A stretch of DNA of 64,000 nt from Panorpa germanica (lineage: Eukaryota > Arthropoda > Insecta > Mecoptera > Panorpidae). Below the pieces are notes generated by a model that made no database searches, had not been told where the DNA came from, and saw only the letters and a list, made by a program, of their open reading frames with translations. The DNA is taken from positions 3,472,001 to 3,536,000 of the forward strand of contig OY783212.1 of assembly GCA_963678705.1 (NCBI GenBank), written 5' to 3'. The position numbers and the translations under genes are program-made. This document shows, in pieces, positions 61,973 through 64,000 of this stretch. Numbering within the stretch: the first letter of the stretch is position 1; each line of letters begins with the position of its first letter.

Positions 61973-62285
61973 CGTAAGGTACACAGTGGCAAACTGATCC
62001 CGTAATCTTTAATGCAGTCATAAGCAGACATCTGCAGATACTATAACGTTTTAAGATAACGACGAACGCAGCTTTGTACTTTTTTTAGTTGCATTTATAA
62101 CTTATCTAAGTACTGAATCATATAGGGGGAAACTTTTACATACAAATACATACATACATACAATTTTCAATTTTCAAAATGGTACCTTTCTTTCAGATTG
62201 TTTAGTTTACCTTCATGCTCATAAAGTTACTGAATGTTTAATTTTGAAAATTTACAGAAAGCCGCATATTAAACGTAGGTGTATA

Positions 62286-62478
62286 CAGTAGCGTACACAG
62301 AAGGAGAAGCATTATCAAATCGTTACCTTTCTTAGATTCCACGCTAAAATCAATTGTATCTACAACAAGTTTAAGACGTTGTTCGTTTTAGATCTCACGC
62401 GAAATCAATTTTACCTAATCACAGCTGAGTCCAACCAAAGCTTTTGGGCTAGATTGCCCCTCTCTCGGTACGCCCCTG
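62286..62478. mobile_element. Small hAT-like MITE
   Basis: The left end CAGTAGCGTAC and the reverse complement of the right end, CAGGGGCGTACC, are similar terminal repeats around 193 bp. The flanking 8-mers GGTGTATA and GCTGTGCT only partly agree, so the insertion is old or the ends are slightly misplaced. Confidence 0.4.
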
Positions 62479-62644
62479 GCTGTGCTATATTTATAAAATC
62501 CACCTACGTACTAATTACCTTATCATAATGTGGGTGTGGTTTGCTATGATATCTCTAGAATATCAGTAATTTGTTTGAAACAAACTTTAAATAAGTTTCA
62601 TATTCTTCGTATTGAGACTTTCGTAGGTACTTTCCAGATTTAAA

Positions 62645-62793
62645 ATGCTGTTTCATAACTTGGCTCAGATAATTAAATTTAACACTTTGACACAAACACT
62701 AAGGGAAGCCTTAAGAGATTTATTCATGAAGACACAGCAGGCAAAGCATCCTCCATCTCTAGCTCCAGCTCCAGCTCCAGCTCCAACATCAAC
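62645..62793 (+). other. Possible first exon with an Ala-Pro repeat
   Basis: An ATG frame reads MLFHNLAQIIKFNTLTQTL and continues to a run of Ala-Pro pairs coded by AGCTCC hexamers (62761-62785). It ends at a strong donor, TCAAC|gtaagg. No downstream partner lies before the window edge that I can join with confidence. The hexamer run may equally be a simple repeat with a chance ORF. Confidence 0.25.
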
Positions 62794-63384
62794 GTAAGGT
62801 AAACTTTAAACTCCAGAATGAATACAGAATGTATTTCCGGGTTGATTTGGTTACTACGGGTTACCGAGCTAGTAAGGTTTATTCAGAGCTACAGGAAACT
62901 GATGCTCCCCCCGTCCCACTCATCTTTCCTGTGGAGTATTAAATAATAGGGTTGCTACATTTATACAAATTAGGTCATAGTGTGTAAACATTTAGACCCA
63001 GTTTTCAACTCTATTTTAAGCATAATTAATTGTCTTGTTCTCAAATTATGACTTGTGTTTTCATATTTCTTGATCACTTTTATGTGTGAAAACATATCTT
63101 ATCTATATGGAAAAGAAGTAGGATGATGTGCCCCTTACTTACGTGCTACGAAATCACGTAAAATTAATCTGGAAGTCTTCTTCTAACGAAGGTTGTAACA
63201 GCAATTATATAGTAGAAGAAAATAATTCTTCTTTAAAAATTTTTTGCTTTTATTTTTCTCCGCTTTCTTGCCTAATGTCAATTACAAAATGATGTTATAT
63301 TTTTTTATGTAATGTTTCATATAATTAACACTTATCTTACCTACATAATTAAATAGGATGTGGCGCTAGTACTTCCTTATTTAA

Positions 63385-63540
63385 GGGGGGAGTAAGGTCA
63401 AAACGATAAAAACAAAGCATATTTTCGATAATGTTTTTTGACGACATAGTTAATATATAATTATTTCTATAATTATTACAGGATAAAATAACATTTAAAG
63501 AATGCTTTGAATAATAAAATTAAAAATTATAGGAAAACAT
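63385..63540 (-). mobile_element. Second copy (one end) of the TTAA-flanked element
   Basis: TTAA at 63381-63384 precedes GGGGGGAGTAAGGTCAAAAC. The next roughly 110 bp match the inverted right end of the 40826-41456 element. The far end could not be placed. Confidence 0.55.
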
Positions 63541-63674
63541 GTTTATGGCACAAATTTCTTTTAAAACTATATCACTTATAACATTTATCATTTATTTTTT
63601 CAAGTTTATTTATCAAAGAATCAGAAAAGAAAAGATTATGAAGATTATATATCATTTAATTGGTTTTATATTAT

Positions 63675-63680
<6 letters not shown>

Positions 63681-63745
<65 letters not shown>
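63681..63745. repeat. (TA)n microsatellite
   Basis: About 32 uninterrupted TA units, followed by a short TG tract. Likely variable in length between individuals. Confidence 0.95.
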
Positions 63746-63748
<3 letters not shown>

Positions 63749-63781
63749 TGTGTGTGTAATATAACAGTCCGCTTATCCAAA

Positions 63782-64000
63782 ATGTCTCCGTCTACAGATA
63801 AGAATGATAACAGTTCAACCAGCACTAGGCATGAAGCAGCAATACCCTCTACCGGTTTAAACCATTGGCCGGCATGTACCGGAAATCAAATATTTACCGG
63901 ACAGTTGTCTACATTCCACAACGACCCCCTAACGTTATTATTTATCGCATTATTTTCCGGTTCAGTGAAAACTAGCACGAAAATTGAAATATTTTATACA
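63782..64000 (+). CDS. Partial ORF running off the right edge, unknown
   Basis: An ATG frame (MSPSTDKNDNSSTSTRHEAA...) stays open for 73 codons to the end of the window. Its first third is polar and Ser/Thr-rich. ACCGG or TCCGG recurs four times in it, so it could also be repeat-derived. No domain recognised; the sequence beyond 64000 decides. Confidence 0.25.
   Translation, partial: MSPSTDKNDNSSTSTRHEAAIPSTGLNHWPACTGNQIFTGQLSTFHNDPLTLLFIALFSGSVKTSTKIEIFYT

Noticed and set aside
1..64000. CRISPR arrays, bacterial operons, riboswitches, rRNA
   Set aside because: Nothing of the kind seen; introns, GT-AG splicing and gene content are those of an animal nuclear genome.

Overview
The window looks like AT-rich nuclear DNA from an insect. 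The evidence is a gene for the ecdysone-pathway nuclear receptor HR4, a ZAD-type C2H2 zinc-finger gene, a pebble/ECT2 RhoGEF, a classic six-cysteine odorant-binding protein, a copia-family retrotransposon and many insect-type MITEs. Most introns are short (about 60-110 nt). That fits a beetle or similar holometabolan better than a moth, but the order is an inference from intron size and repeat style only.

Layout: 1-3.1 kb is AT-rich sequence beyond the HR4 3' end. Hr4 (minus) has ten coding exons at 3104-6499, with a terminal-inverted-repeat element inside its largest intron. After a 6 kb gap comes a ZAD plus ten-finger C2H2 gene (minus, 12610-16729) with an apparent alternative last exon. 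It is head-to-head with an ACOT9-type acyl-CoA thioesterase (plus, 17621-19385). Next is a two-exon SIAH/sina-like gene that appears to be an internal tandem duplication (plus, 20026-21748). This converges tail-to-tail on pbl/ECT2 (minus, 24322-33304). The pbl gene has a frame-preserving 1140-nt cassette exon between its BRCT and DH domains and a small plus-strand ORF nested in an intron. The joined splice models of these five genes stay in frame over every junction.

From 33.3 kb onward the DNA is gene-poor and rich in transposons. It holds an inverted-repeat MITE (35.8 kb), two inverted copies of another repeat around a GC-rich exon-like island (36.7-38.2 kb), and two MITE families that each recur in the window (38.9 and 57.7 kb; 40.8 and 63.4 kb). 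There is also a 212-bp MITE (42.4 kb), a complete copia-type element with identical LTRs and a 5-bp target duplication (43218-47788), a tRNA-like SINE head, mariner and LINE remnants, and hAT-type MITEs. One certain host gene lies here: a two-exon odorant-binding protein gene (minus, 53590-54090) with a recognisable TATA/initiator promoter. Several exon-like fragments at 35.0, 37.3, 53.4, 62.7 and 63.8 kb may belong to genes running off the window, but they are weak.

The genes share no single pathway. Hr4 belongs to ecdysone-timed development, pbl to cytokinesis and Rho activation, ACOT9 to mitochondrial acyl-CoA turnover, and the OBP to extracellular ligand carriage. I found no CRISPR array, rRNA or canonical tRNA, and I cannot claim a wholly new system. 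The most novel-looking items are the duplicated SIAH-like protein, the large pbl cassette exon, the intact copia element and the repeat-flanked GC-rich island.
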